Of a stretch of DNA of 64,000 bases, positions 40,701 through 46,784 are shown one piece after another. Position 1 is the first letter of the stretch. Each line of letters starts with the position of its first letter. The position numbers and the translations under genes were made by a program. The notes under the pieces are model-generated. The model saw only the letters and a list, made by a program, of their open reading frames with translations. It was not told the origin of the DNA and made no database searches. The DNA comes from Leguminivora glycinivorella (lineage: Eukaryota > Arthropoda > Insecta > Lepidoptera > Tortricidae): assembly GCF_023078275.1 (NCBI RefSeq), contig NC_062984.1, positions 20,246,578-20,310,577 on the forward strand. Direction: 5' to 3'.

Positions 40701-42648
40701 GCAAATACAGTGGAAACCCTGCGGACTTGTTCACCCTGCATAATGATGTAATCCAATGGATCCAGAACCTTAGAATCCATCCATACTAATATTATAAATG
40801 GGAAAGTGTGTGTGTCTGTTTGTTTGTCCGTCTTTCACGGCAAAACAGAGCGACGAATTGACGTGATTTTTTAAGTGGATATAGTTAAAGGGATGGAGAG
40901 TGACATAGGCTACTTTTTGTCTCTTTCTAACGCGAGCAAGCCGCGGGCAAAAGCTAGTACCTTTATATATGACTAAACAATTAAGCCATACGAATAAATA
41001 AATAAATAACCGACGCCGCGGGACGTAAGCGCCATCGACAGTAAGGTCCCTGTCTCAGTGTCAAAAGTGACTTTTCTTTAAAGTCATTATTCATAGTGAC
41101 GCTGACATATCTATAGGTATATTTATTTCCGATATTTATTCGTTGTCAAAGAGATGCATAAGAATTTTAGTTGTAGTTTGACTCAAAACTTAAGAAATAG
41201 AGATAGGTTAGTAAGCTCGTTCACTAGATTACAAATTGTTAGTGCTGGCACGCATCATATGTGTGTAAATATTTATAATAAACTACCAGATTGTATAAAA
41301 TTAATAGAAAAAGAAAATTTGTTTTATAAAACTCTTAAAGAATTTTTGGTTGCTAATTGTTTTTATGATATAAATGAATATTATAGCTTTTTGGAGTCTG
41401 AATAGTTTTAAGAGCCTACATATGTAAACTGCATGGTAGTTAGGTATGTTGTAAATATTGTATATTTTAGTTTATAAGTATATAATAATGCAGCGCCCTA
41501 ACAGGGTTTGTGGTAAAAGCACTGATGTCTAGTTGTAAGATCTATTGTAAACCCACAAAAGCAAGAAATAAATGATATGATATGATATGATATGATAAGT
41601 TAATGTAAGCGAACGTTACGCCTGCAATATCTTGGAAGCGGTGCGGCGGAAACTACAGTTTGAACACATTTTCCTTGCAGGCGTTTGTATGGAGATGTGG
41701 ATTTTGTTTCAAGTCTATGACGATCCTTTGAGTATAAAATGTAAGTTTGATTTGTGTTTTTAAAATGGCCATTTATAAGAAGGGGTTTCCATTTGTTGAA
41801 CCCCTATTAGAGTATTTTATGTAGGTATTAAGTATAGGCACTGTAGCCCAATTTCCGAGGACTTTCATGGCATTTTTTTTGTTTAGAATATCAAAATTAA
41901 AGAAATATTATTTAAAAAATGGAACTCAAAGGCTCTTTCACTATTCACATTTACAGTGACATAAAAATACATAGCAAATATTATAAAAATATTGAACCAA
42001 ATAATAGAGATTTTAGTCTCTTTTGGAGATATAAAAGGTCCCAATGTCAGTGTAGTGTAAAGTTCGAATACTTATACCTACAACTTGGTGGTGTAAACGT
42101 TCTCTAAAAGTATTTTTTTAAAGTTAGCTTATTATTTATTTGTTATTTAAATTTTTATTACCTTAATAAAGAACATGTAAATTTAAATATAAATCAAAAT
42201 AATATTTCTGAGATTTTTGTATTAAAGTACAAAAATTCAATATACAGGACAGCAAAATTGCAGAATATAATGATTTAAACTAACACGATTTCCTACTACT
42301 ACTTACAGTGTAAGTCTTACACGAAATAGCGAAGTTCCAGATTGCAATAATATTCTAAGACAAATTAAATTATTTTCATAGAAAATATTTTAACTTGTAT
42401 TTTAAATAGTCACACTACTTATGTTTTAAACATTAAATAAATGTCATATACAAAGAAAAAGTGAAAAAGTGCTCCAAGTGTTCCGAGTTGGATTTTATTT
42501 AATGTTTGCAATAATATTGTTAGAACTTACATGCAACTTTTGTCTAATTCTTCTCTGGTTAATGCGAAGGAGATCTCCGGTGAATTCAGAACAGGCAAGT
42601 CCATCGCACACCGCTGTAGCATATCTTTGTTGCAATTTTCATTGGCGC
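19578..42648 (-). CDS. Secreted 14-cysteine protein gene, multi-exon, 5' end not found
   Basis: Assembled from four exons: 42531-42648, 27814-28131, 20886-21000 and 19578-19715. Each has AG acceptor and GT donor where required, and the intron phases fit (phase 2 between exons A/B and B/C, phase 0 between C/D). The joined frame gives about 229 residues plus stop with 14 cysteines, suggesting up to seven disulfides. There is one N-glycosylation sequon (N-Y-T) in exon B and a hydrophobic C-terminal run that resembles a GPI-anchor signal. Exon A starts in phase 1, as expected if the preceding exon encodes a signal peptide; that exon was not found. The Cys pattern resembles insect extracellular proteins such as the DUF1397/27-kDa haemolymph glycoprotein group, but that family name is tentative. 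The introns are full of mobile elements. Confidence 0.8.
20098..20733. mobile_element. TIR element interrupted by another repeat
   Basis: Outer inverted ends GGTCAACCAAATCTTGGCAC and TGTGCCAAGATTTTGGTTGC enclose a second repeat at 20193-20629. The inner one is also present at 52234-52664. Intronic (between exons C and D of the host gene is 19716-20885). Confidence 0.65.
20193..20629 (+). repeat. Dispersed repeat with GGCAAAGTTTGTTTAACC, copy 1
   Basis: About 435 bp, matching 52234-52664 closely. Internal inverted motifs GGCAAAGTTTGTTTAACC and GGTTAAACAACTTTGCC bracket the 3' portion. It ends in CTTGTAAAACAAATAACT, the reverse complement of the start of the repeats at 1636 and 35536. The ~70-residue minus-strand frame in both copies is repeat sequence with no recognised motif. 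Confidence 0.75.
20886..21000 (-). CDS. Host gene exon C
   Basis: 115 bp after the acceptor TTTTCTTCTTCCAG. Its first base completes a Cys codon with exon B, so the join reads RTVCCSFQEFMSC. It ends in phase 0 before donor GTTTGT. It continues EETVQRTCGDEAAVF and KFLKQMASNIIK. Another CAG 13 bp downstream would break the frame, which fixes the acceptor. Confidence 0.85.
21001..22150. other. Intronic sequence, no repeat resolved
   Basis: Part of the 6.8-kb intron. A 111-codon minus-strand frame at 21437-21772 has no recognised motif and AT-rich composition; I do not call it a gene. Confidence 0.4.
22152..22290 (-). mobile_element. LINE 3' tail with (TAGA)n
   Basis: A TAGATAGATAGATAGATAG run is followed by AATACTCTTTATTGGCACAC; on the minus strand this reads AATAAAGAGTATT then (TCTA)n, a typical LINE 3' end. 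No coding part remains. Confidence 0.5.
22870..22998. mobile_element. MITE with GATATCGGATGTC inverted ends, copy 2
   Basis: Same family as 2122-2256. TIRs begin CGTTTTCACATTATCCGATC; the interior AAGATGGCGCCTGTAATGTA is in the opposite sense to copy 1. Confidence 0.8.
23066..23236 (+). mobile_element. MITE, TAGCCGAATGGCA family, copy 2
   Basis: Closest to the copy at 13575-13734, with an extra internal duplication of TTTCGTGAGCG. Intronic. Confidence 0.8.
23237..24730. other. Intronic sequence, nothing recognised
   Basis: Several short frames on both strands with no domain or codon pattern that I can support. No clear repeats. Confidence 0.35.
24735..24954. mobile_element. MITE with CACTGAGAGAAA ends
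   Basis: About 220 bp with 13-bp TIRs GCACTGAGAGAAA and TTTCTCTCAGTGTGC. I recall this terminus from lepidopteran MITEs. Only one copy in the window. Confidence 0.65.
24990..25232 (-). repeat. Dispersed repeat, AAATGGGAAAGTGTGTG family, copy 1
   Basis: Starts (minus strand) near CATAGTTAGTATTATAAATG and ends GGACAAAAGCTAGT. Further copies on the plus strand: 29574-29794, 30626-30806, 37254-37431 and 40778-40958. They share start and end points, so this is a defined unit of about 180-240 bp. Copies here and at 29.6 kb carry an extra ~50-bp internal block containing GGAGCATTCCGCAATTTAA. Non-coding. Confidence 0.8.
25287..25350 (+). mobile_element. SINE 3' tail fragment
   Basis: Matches the 3' end of the SINE at 32355-32681 (GACCCCAGGCTCCCATGAGC and CCGGGATAACGCAAGGA) followed by (GAT)n. 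5' truncated. Confidence 0.7.
25351..26857. other. Intronic AT-rich sequence
   Basis: No repeat family resolved. A small inverted repeat (GAACCAATCAG with CTGATTGGTTC) lies at about 25544-25580. Short frames are unrecognised. Confidence 0.35.
26858..27118 (-). mobile_element. tRNA-derived SINE, second family
   Basis: On the minus strand a tRNA-like head (TGGCGCAGTCGG as A box, GGTTCGAATCC as B box) is followed by a ~180-bp body and an (ATTT)n tail at 26858-26880. A fragment of the same body (ATTGACTGAGTGCCGATAAG) recurs at 38285-38360 on the plus strand. RNA polymerase III transcription is implied by the boxes. Confidence 0.75.
27239..27469 (+). CDS. Small basic ORF, doubtful
   Basis: 77 codons from ATG to TAA, rich in Arg, Lys, Thr and Ser (for example RRGNCRNKTFRTT), lying antisense inside the host gene's intron. 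No hydrophobic segment, motif or second copy. Composition is a little more coding-like than its surroundings, but nothing else supports it. Confidence 0.15.
27552..27652. mobile_element. MITE with CCCATTTCTCGAAG ends, copy 1
   Basis: About 100 bp with inverted ends GGGCCCATTTCTCGAAGC and TTGAGAAATGGGC. A second copy in the same orientation is at 28184-28302. Shared interior: GTCAATGTCTAATATGACAA and GGAAAGAGACTTCC. Confidence 0.75.
27814..28131 (-). CDS. Host gene exon B
   Basis: 318 bp with acceptor TTCTTTACAG and donor GTAAGT, phase 2 at both ends. It encodes the central domain, including GITCIDNYTSACM, GMKELCTPGAYQDEYLKHA and SDYEQCSKKY. Five cysteines lie here and a sixth (TVC) sits at the 3' end. 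Two related MITEs flank the exon at 27552-27652 and 28184-28302. Confidence 0.88.
28184..28302. mobile_element. MITE with CCCATTTCTCGAAG ends, copy 2
   Basis: Same family as 27552-27652, slightly longer. Together they flank exon B of the host gene at distances of about 160 and 50 bp. Confidence 0.75.
28664..28900 (-). mobile_element. LINE-derived fragment
   Basis: CCTGCTGCGTCCCACAGCTG and the segment TTGGCCCACAAGTCGTCCGG resemble, from memory, the coding 3' part of a lepidopteran RTE-like element read on the minus strand. No intact frame. Confidence 0.45.
29001..29465. other. Intronic sequence, nothing recognised
   Basis: AT-rich, no supportable gene or repeat. Confidence 0.35.
29466..29794 (+). 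repeat. MITE fragment followed by AAATGGGAAAGTGTGTG repeat, copy 2
   Basis: 29466-29565 carries GTGTGACGTTGATGTGTCTG and GATGCAACTGGCCC, related to 17350-17475. 29574-29794 is the longer form of the family described at 24990. Confidence 0.65.
30340..30600. repeat. Repeat bounded by GATGGCGCTGTTT and TAGGTGGCGCTA
   Basis: A related sequence in reverse complement occurs around 34280-34770 (TAGCGCCATCTATTAAATAC and ACAGCGCCATCTAG), where it is interrupted by the 317-bp TIR element. Confidence 0.45.
30626..30806 (+). repeat. AAATGGGAAAGTGTGTG repeat, copy 3
   Basis: Short form of the family described at 24990. Confidence 0.8.
31137..31270. mobile_element. PIF/Harbinger-like MITE, copy 1
   Basis: 134 bp flanked by TTA at 31134-31136 and 31271-31273. 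Near-perfect TIRs of about 45 bp contain CCACGACATTGGTCTAA and GCGACAGCGGTGAGCGG. A 3-bp TTA duplication with long TIRs fits the PIF/Harbinger superfamily. The second copy is at 38117-38261. Confidence 0.8.
31274..32336. other. Intronic sequence with GC-richer 3' part
   Basis: AT-rich up to about 31900, then a GC-richer stretch (31920-32290) containing GGGCGTGCAGCGGGGTGGGG. It may be a repeat remnant. No supportable gene. Confidence 0.3.
32337..32771. mobile_element. Short TIR element split by a SINE
   Basis: The left TIR is broken: GTAACATTGTTTCT at 32341-32354, then the SINE, then CAGCGTCAATA at 32690-32700. The right TIR, TATTGACACTGAGGAACAAT at about 32743-32762, continues GTTAC and matches the rejoined left end. 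Without the SINE and its duplication the element is about 100 bp. Confidence 0.8.
32355..32681 (+). mobile_element. Complete tRNA-derived SINE
   Basis: An 8-bp target duplication TTGTTTCT lies at 32347-32354 and 32682-32689. The head is tRNA-like, with A box TGGCCTAGCGG (32364-32374) and B box GGTTCGAAGCC (32408-32418). The body ends GCCGGGATAACGCAAGGA. Tail fragments of the same family are at 25287-25350 and 38727-38762. Length about 327 bp. Confidence 0.9.
32772..33303. other. Intronic sequence, nothing recognised
   Basis: No supported gene. The segment 33045-33130 has GAAGTTAGCC/CGAAGTTGAGC direct repeats. Confidence 0.35.
33304..33561 (+). repeat. Dispersed repeat, CATAGTGGACCGATTT family, copy 1
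   Basis: Starts ATAACCTAACCACAAAATTA, has GGGAGCTACGATGCCACAGA, a (GACA)n run, and ends TTTTTGCGTCGGGGGTTAAA. Copies at 53655-53889 and (5' truncated) 55140-55277. Non-coding. Confidence 0.8.
33622..34166 (+). repeat. AGGGTTCCG family, copy 2
   Basis: Same family as 331-886, more diverged, with a shorter microsatellite. Confidence 0.8.
34369..34685. mobile_element. 317-bp TIR element with TTTTGGCATAA motifs
   Basis: Flanked by the direct repeat ATCGAAGT (34361-34368 and 34686-34693). TIRs begin GGGTTCCC and continue to TTTGGCATAA. The interior repeats GGCATAA, GCCGAAT, GCAAAA and, in the other half, ATGCGAA at spacings of about 15-30 bp. An 8-bp duplication occurs with hAT and some other superfamilies. 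The motif layout resembles the larger element at 45526-46633. Confidence 0.75.
34694..35507. other. Intronic sequence with a poly(A)-tailed retroposed end
   Basis: 35150-35356 ends in AATAAAATAAA and about 15 A residues, with a body (CTGGGCGAGCTCACTCCATC, TTTGGCTAGTCTGTGGTC) that I recall from lepidopteran retroposons. The rest is unassigned. Confidence 0.4.
35508..36690. mobile_element. TIR element containing the ACAAGGGGGCAAAG repeat and a nested MITE
   Basis: Outer inverted ends AATAGGCTAGTTTCCTA (from about 35510) and TAGGAAACTAGCCTATT (36671-36687). Inside, 35536-36455 matches the repeat at 1636-1996 except for two blocks: a ~75-bp block with GAACCACGAGCGAAGCGAG and the 487-bp MITE. Confidence 0.7.
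35720..36206. mobile_element. 487-bp MITE with TA target duplication
   Basis: TIRs of at least 34 bp begin TAGTCCATTTCAAATACGAT and contain GGCCCGATGGCACT. TA dinucleotides flank it at 35718-35719 and 36207-36208. The homologous repeat at 1741-1751 has a single TA and no insertion, which proves the boundaries. TA duplication fits Tc1/mariner-type mobilisation. Non-coding interior. Confidence 0.92.
36691..37253. other. Intronic sequence, nothing recognised
   Basis: No supportable gene or repeat family. Confidence 0.35.
37254..37431 (+). repeat. AAATGGGAAAGTGTGTG repeat, copy 4
   Basis: Short form of the family described at 24990. Confidence 0.8.
37520..37660. repeat. Repeat with GTCGATGGCGCTTACG inverted ends
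   Basis: After an (AATA)n run, GTCGATGGCGCTTACG pairs with GACGTAAGTGCCATGGAC. The right-hand half recurs at 41008-41050 (GCGGGACGTAAGCGCCATCG), again after (AATA)n. Confidence 0.6.
38030..38105 (+). mobile_element. MITE fragment, TAGCCGAATGGCA family
   Basis: Retains GCAGTCTGGCTCTGTC and GCGATAGAGATAGATAGCTA from the family interior, without TIRs. The PIF/Harbinger-like MITE begins 12 bp further on. Confidence 0.65.
38117..38261. mobile_element. PIF/Harbinger-like MITE, copy 2
   Basis: 145 bp with TTA at 38114-38116 and 38262-38264. TIRs as in 31137-31270. Confidence 0.82.
38285..38887. other. SINE fragments and short repeats
   Basis: 38285-38360 is a fragment of the SINE family at 26858-27118. 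38580-38640 contains four TACCGGTAT-type motifs. 38727-38762 is a tail of the 32355 SINE family. 38848-38885 (GGATGCTGATAAGCAGTAAT) matches the terminus of the element at 46785-48613. Confidence 0.6.
38888..40510 (+). mobile_element. LINE 3' region split by a palindromic insertion
   Basis: 38888-39039 (GTGGTGACGGGTTAAGAATT to ACAGTTTTGTTTT) and 40401-40510 (CTGTCAACCCCTTATTTGCC to a (TGTA)n tail) are two halves of one retroelement 3' end. The 1353-bp palindrome lies between them. Confidence 0.75.
39040..40392. mobile_element. Multi-hairpin palindromic element, 1353 bp
   Basis: Flanked by the direct repeat TTTGTTTT (39032-39039 and 40393-40400). The ends are inverted (GTGTGATACTATACAGCACG), and the two halves are reverse complements over about 570 bp each with only a handful of differences. 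Inside, a ~150-bp module is repeated, each with a small hairpin of the form GTCGTGCTAGG...CCTAGCACGAC. Eight complete hairpins start near 39182, 39340, 39467, 39618, 39775, 39936, 40059 and 40220, with half-motifs at both termini. No ORF of note. Mobilised presumably in trans; the 8-bp duplication is compatible with hAT-like transposases. Confidence 0.9.
40525..40777 (+). pseudogene. LINE ORF2 C-terminal fragment
   Basis: Encodes a zinc-knuckle-like end (KEWYQLNRLRTGCGRTRAFL, then CSCWAPAQDIEHIVQHC), typical of the C-terminus of Jockey/R1-group non-LTR polyproteins. The frame is open upstream only to the (TGTA)n region, so reverse transcriptase and endonuclease are missing. Confidence 0.7.
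40778..40958 (+). repeat. AAATGGGAAAGTGTGTG repeat, copy 5
   Basis: Short form of the family described at 24990, abutting the LINE fragment. Confidence 0.8.
41150..41596 (+). pseudogene. LINE 3' fragment with (TATGA)n tail
   Basis: 41154-41405 encodes HHMCVNIYNKLPDCIKLIEK and LKEFLVANCFYDINEYYSF, the pattern seen at the C-terminus of insect LINE polyproteins. It is followed by a ~170-bp 3' UTR and an ATGATATGATATGAT tail. Everything upstream is lost. Confidence 0.65.
41597..42530. other. Intronic AT-rich sequence
   Basis: Donor-side intron of exon A. No repeat resolved; short frames not recognised. Confidence 0.35.
42531..42648 (-). CDS. Host gene exon A (first coding exon found)
   Basis: Preceded by a pyrimidine tract and TTCGCAG, followed by the strong donor GTAAGTTC. 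The 118 bp carry two bases of a split codon, 38 full codons (from ANENCNKDMLQRC to REELDKSC) and two bases that with exon B make Ile. It contributes three cysteines. The opposite strand also has an ORF of 65 codons, but the splice signals and the join to exon B favour this strand. Confidence 0.78.
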
Positions 42649-42884
42649 CTGCGAACAAGAAAATAAATATTATAGAAAATAAAATAATAAATACTTATTA
42701 AGTATTACAATTTAAATAATCATCGATTCTTACGTGTGTAAAATTTAGATATAGTCCCAAGTAAATTTAGATATAAGTAGTTTCAGTACAGATGGTGTTT
42801 TTTTTTACGCACTAGTGTGAGAAGTTATACAGTCCATGTCAGGTCGAAACTTCGGAGGGCTATCTATCTGTACTGAAAAACGTC

Positions 42885-43015
42885 GTACGATACACGTGCG
42901 AAAAGGAAATTCGTAACTCGTGTCGATTTAAACACTCCCTTCAGTCGTGTTTTAATTTATTGCCACTCGTTTCGAACTTCCTTTTTTTTCGCACTTGTAT
43001 CGTGATGTACTATTC
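42885..43015. mobile_element. MITE-like repeat with CGATACACGTGCGAAA ends
   Basis: ACGATACACGTGCGAAAAGG pairs with TTTTTCGCACTTGTATCGT. The interior pairs as well (GTGTCGATTTAAACACTCCC). I recall the family from Lepidoptera; only one copy here. Confidence 0.6.
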
Positions 43016-44980
43016 CTCCTGCCACCTACTAGAATGTTATGATACAGCCAGACGCTTTTCTGAAATACATTTTTTTCAATAAAAGTAAGAAACTTCAAAA
43101 GTCGAAACCTTTTACTGAAAAAGATGAACCAAGAGCGTAGAAAACGGTTACGTATTACATCTCATGCATGAGCACTACTTTCACTTCAAGGTCATATCAA
43201 AATAATATTAGTTTGAAGATCTAAATCGGACTCCTGAAGGTCAGTCCAATAAGAAACAATACATAATAAATCTAAATTGATTTTCCCTACTTATGAAAAA
43301 TTGTTTACATGACGTAAAATGCGCATTAGAGCGCACTCGGCAAACGTAAACAGAATGATCTAACACTGAATGCGTCAAATCTCTCATCTTACTTCATAAA
43401 GTCATATGTTATAAATAATTACTCTGTACGTTTTACTTTTACTCTTTATAAAAAAAGATCAATAGATTTAAAGTTTGTATAATTATACAAACCTAGGAGT
43501 ACCTATGTATGAAGACATTGAGATACTTTATGTCTCCTATTAGAATCAAAAGAGCTCGTTACTGGGTTCGGTTAGCTTAAAAAGTGGCGGATCAAAAAAC
43601 GCATCAAAAATAACTACGTACAAAACCTTAAGAAAATGTGTTCATAATATACATATAGGTATGTACAACTATTGCCCAAGAAAGTAAAACCCATACAGTT
43701 TCGCATATTTTAAATACTCATCCGAATATATATTTGAAAAAAGATACAATACATGATAATATTAAATATTGTCACACACCACAAAGAATACCTAGTATCT
43801 AAAATGACGGATATAGAATTCATAAGAACATACGTCATTTTTGTTTAGAACGTCTCATGATATATATGACTTTCATATGACGCGCACAGCTTTAAATGAA
43901 TTTGCGTGGGCACATCTCCCGATGACTTTGGAGGTGGGGCAAATACGAGTATTTACGCAGTATCGCTTTCAAGGTAATAAACAGCTTTTAGTAAATATTA
44001 TACAGAGAACATCTTTGAAAGAAATTTGGGATCAGTAATACACAAAAACTACAAAAAAAGGATTAAGAAATATTTAAAATGCACATTGTGTCATAATTAC
44101 TTATAGTTTCCGAGTAAATCGGCTGTGACAGACGGACAGACGGACAGACGGACAGACGGACAGACGGACATGACGAAACTATAGGTATCCTAGAGGCACT
44201 TTAGGACCCCAATTTTTAAATAGTAGCAAATCTATTTTAATTAAATACTTCTACATGTAGCTTTAGGAATCGAAAAAAAGTAAAAGTAAATGGTGGAGAA
44301 AAGTTCGTCATAGTTTTATGAGAACGGCAAATGAGCAAGATAATTGCTTGTTACTAGCAAATAACATTACCCGTGGATCCCTGCAACCACCCTGCAAAAC
44401 CAGACTTTTGAATTGGATATTTAAATTAAAAAAAAACTAGAATAAGGAGAATTTATTTAAAACAAGAGGCAGCCAGATTTATCGTCCTTAATTAACCTTC
44501 TAGAAACAAACATGTTGCGTGTTTAGATAAGTAATGCAAACTAAACGAAATAGTAAAATATGACGTTCTTATCAAGAGCACGCATGGTGTTGACGAATGT
44601 TTCATATCTAGAGTCAGACGATCATTCTTTATCGCTTTTCCAAGCATCTATCATGAGTGGACCGATATGTGGGGTCCATTGCAATATGGACCTTTATATC
44701 GGAATTTCTCTTAGAATTGGAAGGACAATTTTGCACTTACACTGTTCCCATACGTTGTATGACAGGATAGAGTAATAAGTGATTTTATTCGATTTTACAG
44801 CTATTTTAACATTAGTGTGTTAGTAAGAACTCATCATAATTCTAATCCTTCAAACATCTTTTCCTTCTTTCAATTAATACCTACATATAAATTTATTATT
44901 TATTTAGTCATATATTATAGTAATGGCATTAAACGTAAAAAAACGTCTTCTCATATTCCGTTTAGTTGTTACAGATTCCC
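43016..44980. other. Upstream region, nothing recognised
   Basis: I searched the minus strand here for a signal-peptide exon ending in phase 1 and found none. A (GACG/GACA) microsatellite lies at 44127-44170, followed by CATGACGAAACTATAGG, a remnant resembling the end of the AGGGTTCCG family. Confidence 0.4.
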
Positions 44981-44989
44981 CAAGGTAAC

Positions 44990-45135
44990 AACTAACTTCG
45001 CGAGTGTTCGACTGCACGCTAACAGGCGCCGGCGCACCCGGTCATCTGTCACGCGGCGCGCACGCGCGATCAGCTGTTCGTGCACACGTGATCAGAGCTC
45101 TAGTGTTATCTGAAGATATGTATTTGTAAGTTAGC
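44990..45135. promoter_or_regulatory. CpG-rich patch, candidate promoter or 5' exon
   Basis: A GC- and CpG-rich island in AT-rich surroundings (ACAGGCGCCGGCGCACCCGG, GCGGCGCGCACGCGCGATCA) 2.4 kb upstream of exon A. On the minus strand it has an initiator-like TGCAGTCG followed by a GTTAGT donor-like site. On the plus strand a GTAAGT donor follows at 45127. Strand and role cannot be settled from sequence. Confidence 0.3.
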
Positions 45136-45525
45136 GGGGGTCATAGAGCTTACGAATGACGAACGAAGACATTTTATCAGAAAAGAGAACTGATAAAGCG
45201 GCATCTACACTTCTAGGTTTAGCACTCGTTAATTTTTTTGTATAAAAATCATGTTCGATTCATACTCTACTTATGTGGTTTAGTTATACATTATCTAGGC
45301 TTGAAAGCTACTCAAGCATTTATGTAATAAAAATATTATCTATTAATTGATTTATTTCGCTCGTAATTTGAGACCTAAATACGAGTAACCTATCTGATGT
45401 GCGATGCGATCAACAATCTGATAATAATTATTTATGATTTATTAGTGAAGGGGTATTTATTTTTCTAATTGATTGATACAAACAATAATATGGGGGTGGG
45501 GGTAAAGTTCTTACAATTTAATTTA

Positions 45526-46633
45526 GGTATCCTGCCGTTTCGCCAAAAAACGTTTCGTCAAATTTCATTTCCCAATAATCATATCGCAATAGTTTCATTT
45601 CCCAAAGTATTGTTTGGCAAAGGTATGTTTCGCAATGAATTTGTTTGGTCAAATTATCATTTGGCACAATTTTACTTAGTCAAATTTTATTTAGACAAAA
45701 CTTTATTTCGCAAACGTTTTTAATGGCAAAACTTATATCCCAAAAACATGTTTGGTCAAAATTTCACATCGCAAATTTCGAAAATATTTAGGCATTTGCA
45801 TTTTCATTTCTACGGGATTAATTTAATTTACCGAAGATTTTTTTGCCAAATTTAACTTAAAATTGTCAAATGACAATTTCAGTTTTATTCCCAAGGCTTC
45901 AGTTGGACAAGAAAAGTTTGCTCAACTTTATTTTTGTCAAATTAATTACTGGACAAAATTATTTTGTCAACTATTTTTTTGTCAAAAAATGTTTCTACAA
46001 ATTACACCATGCAAAACCACGTTTGACAATAAATATTACAAGGCATAAATGTAATGTAATAATTTTATTAGTATTGTAACAGAAAACTCGTGAGCGACAG
46101 GGTCAGTTTAGGTGCGACGACGAGCGAAGCGAGGAGGAGCGTGTTAGGTTGACAGTGAGCAAACTGGAAATGGCTTTTTAAAGTAATTAAAAATTAATAG
46201 AACATAATGGTCTTGAAAACATAAGGTTTCTTTTTAATAAAATGTATCCGGACATGTAAGTGAAAATGTCATCCTTGACATTTGCAGCAGGAGGAAAAAA
46301 AGTAGGTACGACATACCTACACATTATTTCACACAAATCTTGGACACAAAGTATAAAATCAACAAACAAATTTCTAGTACGCCATTTAATTACAATATAT
46401 TGGGAAATGGAAATTTTGCCTAACAATACCTTTGACTAAATAATATTTGGTAAAATGAAATTTGACCAAGTAAATATTTTGGGAAACAAATACTTGCCAA
46501 AAAAAAGTTTTGCTAAATGTCAATTTGCGATAAGTTGTTTTGCCAAACGTTTATTTGGGAAATGATAATTTGGGAATAATAGTTTGGGATGTGAAACTTT
46601 GGGAAACGTTTTTTGGCGAATCGTCAGTAAACC
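45526..46633. mobile_element. 1.1-kb TIR element built of phased CAAA motifs
   Basis: Flanked by the 9-bp direct repeat TTTAATTTA (45517-45525 and 46634-46642). The inverted ends share TCGCCAAAAAACGTTTC. Across the left half short boxes (CCAAA, GCAAA, TCAAA, GACAAA) recur about every 15-17 bp, about 15 or more in number. In the right half they appear as TTTGG, TTTGC and TTTGAC. The central ~150 bp is different and includes GACGACGAGCGAAGCGAGGA. Frames inside are fortuitous. Confidence 0.8.
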
Positions 46634-46784
46634 TTTAATTTAATTTATTTATAACAAAAAACTTACAACTATTTTACAAAAAACAATTCCGCCAAACTGA
46701 GGCCAGTTAACCCATGCGTAATTGATAATCGTGCGTAGTTGCAAATACCTGCACGTGTAGAAAATATGATTCACATACGTACAT

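Noticed and set aside
40387..40789. A 131-codon plus-strand ORF as a host gene
   Set aside because: It fuses LINE 3' untranslated sequence with a LINE C-terminal fragment (40525-40777); the recognisable part is retroelement.
42469..42666. A 65-codon plus-strand ORF with hydrophobic start
   Set aside because: It overlaps exon A, whose splice signals and join to exon B on the minus strand explain the coding character better.
45526..46633. A CRISPR-like array because of regular short spacing
   Set aside because: The repeats are 4-6-bp boxes, not 25-40-bp repeats with unique spacers; the window is eukaryotic and the element has TIRs and a target duplication.
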